Source of the DNA: DATADD01 sp046262355
Lineage (GTDB): Bacteria; Actinomycetota; CADDZG01; WHSQ01
DNA length: 7,174 nt
Reading direction: 5' to 3'
NCBI GenBank assembly: GCA_046262355.1
Contig: JBHEMX010000063.1
Coordinates: 1 to 7,174 of the forward strand
The notes under the pieces were generated by a model. It saw nothing but the letters and a program-made list of their open reading frames with translations. It ran no database searches and had not been told where the DNA came from. Shown one piece after another: positions 6,412 to 7,174 of the stretch (positions are counted from its first letter, which is position 1; each line of letters opens with the position of its first letter). The position numbers and the translations under genes are program-made.

Positions 6412-6431
6412 TTCCGGGGCGCGTAGTCGCC
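6402..6431 (+). repeat. 15-bp imperfect tandem duplication over the stop codon
   Basis: GGGCGCGTAGT occurs at 6402-6412 and again at 6417-6427, with a period of 15 bases. Because the period is a multiple of three, it repeats the transporter's TAG stop in the same frame (6409-6411 and 6424-6426). The last four bases of each unit differ. Confidence 0.6.
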
Positions 6432-6461
6432 GGGCGGGCGACCCCAGCGCACCGCATTCTC

Positions 6462-7174
6462 GTGGCGCGCCCCGATCACCTCGGGGACGCCTTGCTCTCG
6501 CTCCCGGCGGTGGCGGCGCTCAAGCGGGCTCTACCTCGAGCACGGATCACCTACGTGGTGTCGCCCGCTCTGCGGGACGTCGTCCTGCGCTGTCCCTACG
6601 TCGACGAGGTGCGCTGTGTGGCGTTCCCGGACATGGCCACCGGCCGCGAGCCCGAACCCTGGAGCGACGCGGTGGCGCGCGCGAGCCGAGAGCTTCAGGG
6701 CCGCTTCGATGCCGCCATCCTGTTTCGCCCCGACGATCCGTGGTGCGGACGGCTGGTTGCCGAGGCGGAGGTGCCGGTCAGGATCGGCTTCGACATGCCG
6801 CGCACCCGTCCCCACCTCACCGACGCGCTGGCCGAGCGTCGCGACCGGCACGTCGCCGAGGCCGCGCTGGAGCTCACCCAGGCCGCCGCCGGGCGCCTCG
6901 GCGTGGACGTTCCTCTCGGGCGATCTGTGCCGCGCGACCTCCTCGTCGCGTCGCCGCAGGATGAGCAGGAGGCCGGCGACGCCGTCGACGACCCGGATCC
7001 GGTGTTGTTGCATCCCTCGTCGTCGTGGCGACTCAAGAACTGGCAAGTGCAGCGGTGGGGAGCCCTCGCCGCTCGCCTCCGAGAGCGCTTCGGAGTCACA
7101 CCGCTGATATCCGACGCGCCGGGCGAGGCCGCCGTCGTGGCCGCGGTGGTCGCGCACAGTCACGGCGCTGCCGC
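6462..7174 (+). CDS. Glycosyltransferase family 9, 3'-truncated by window
   Basis: The N-terminal two-thirds of a GT9 enzyme, the family of ADP-heptose:LPS heptosyltransferases, which add sugars to lipopolysaccharide or related envelope glycans. In-frame sequence reads RILVARPDHLGDALLSLPAV, the GT9 N-terminal strand-turn-helix with the R-x-D-x-x-G-D pattern, then ALPRARITYVVSP and YVDEV. Later come FDAAILFRPDDP and the C-terminal nucleotide-sugar domain start LLHPSSSWRLKNW, with RWGALAARLRERFGV and ISDAPGE before the window ends. Family members are usually about 330-360 residues; some 237 codons are present from GTG 6462. The start is a problem: family-like sequence begins at CGC 6453, before this GTG, yet no ATG, GTG or TTG lies in frame between the TGA at 6324 and 6462, and no RBS precedes either point. 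GTG 6462 is therefore only nominal; an ATT start (6456), sequencing error or 5' damage are alternatives. It lies close behind the transporter on the same strand. Confidence 0.8.
   Translation, partial: MARPDHLGDALLSLPAVAALKRALPRARITYVVSPALRDVVLRCPYVDEVRCVAFPDMATGREPEPWSDAVARASRELQGRFDAAILFRPDDPWCGRLVAEAEVPVRIGFDMPRTRPHLTDALAERRDRHVAEAALELTQAAAGRLGVDVPLGRSVPRDLLVASPQDEQEAGDAVDDPDPVLLHPSSSWRLKNWQVQRWGALAARLRERFGVTPLISDAPGEAAVVAAVVAHSHGAA

Noticed and set aside
6323..6964. 213-codon plus-strand frame over the GT9 gene
   Set aside because: Arg/Pro/Ala-rich shadow; the overlapping GT9 frame has clear conserved motifs throughout.
1..7174. CRISPR array, tRNA, rRNA, IS element or novel defence system
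   Set aside because: No regularly spaced repeats, cloverleaf, rRNA-like stretch, transposase or nuclease/NTPase defence-type protein is visible on either strand.

Overview
This window is GC-rich DNA, about two-thirds G+C by eye, with GTG and TTG start codons that fit the sequence. It could come from a high-GC soil- or sediment-type bacterium. The gene content (a DUF998 membrane protein, a zwf remnant, a metabolite:H+ symporter, a GT9 glycosyltransferase) would suit an actinomycete-like or other high-GC lineage. Nothing here fixes the phylum, so I leave it open.

Layout. Positions 1-87 hold a palindromic, interspersed-repeat-like element that reads best on the minus strand. A small DUF998 integral membrane protein follows (+, 194-802). 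Directly behind its stop lies a badly eroded glucose-6-phosphate dehydrogenase (about 799-1116), recognisable from three collinear pieces separated by internal deletions and frame changes. Next comes a large sensor gene (+, from 1295): seven transmembrane segments, a GAF-like region and two PAS domains. The frame breaks near 3010-3019. A few codons later the end of the second PAS domain is joined directly to the middle of a receiver domain (3078-3324). The histidine-kinase core is absent, so the locus looks like a hybrid histidine kinase with its catalytic module deleted. A complete stand-alone receiver protein follows (+, 3311-3730) and overlaps the end of that remnant.

A SAM-dependent methyltransferase faces these genes (-, 3776 to about 4633). 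A roughly 350-bp divergent intergenic region with small hairpins separates it from a 12-TM MHS-family (metabolite:H+ symporter) transporter (+, 4984-6411). The right end carries the first two-thirds of a GT9 (ADP-heptose:LPS heptosyltransferase-like) glycosyltransferase that runs out of the window and has no ordinary start codon where the family's N-terminus should be.

The genes do not form one pathway. The coherent story is erosion on the left half: a broken zwf and a gutted hybrid kinase side by side, leaving an intact but orphaned response regulator. The right half holds an intact transporter, a methyltransferase and a cell-envelope-type glycosyltransferase. I found no convincing new defence system, CRISPR array, tRNA, rRNA or insertion sequence.
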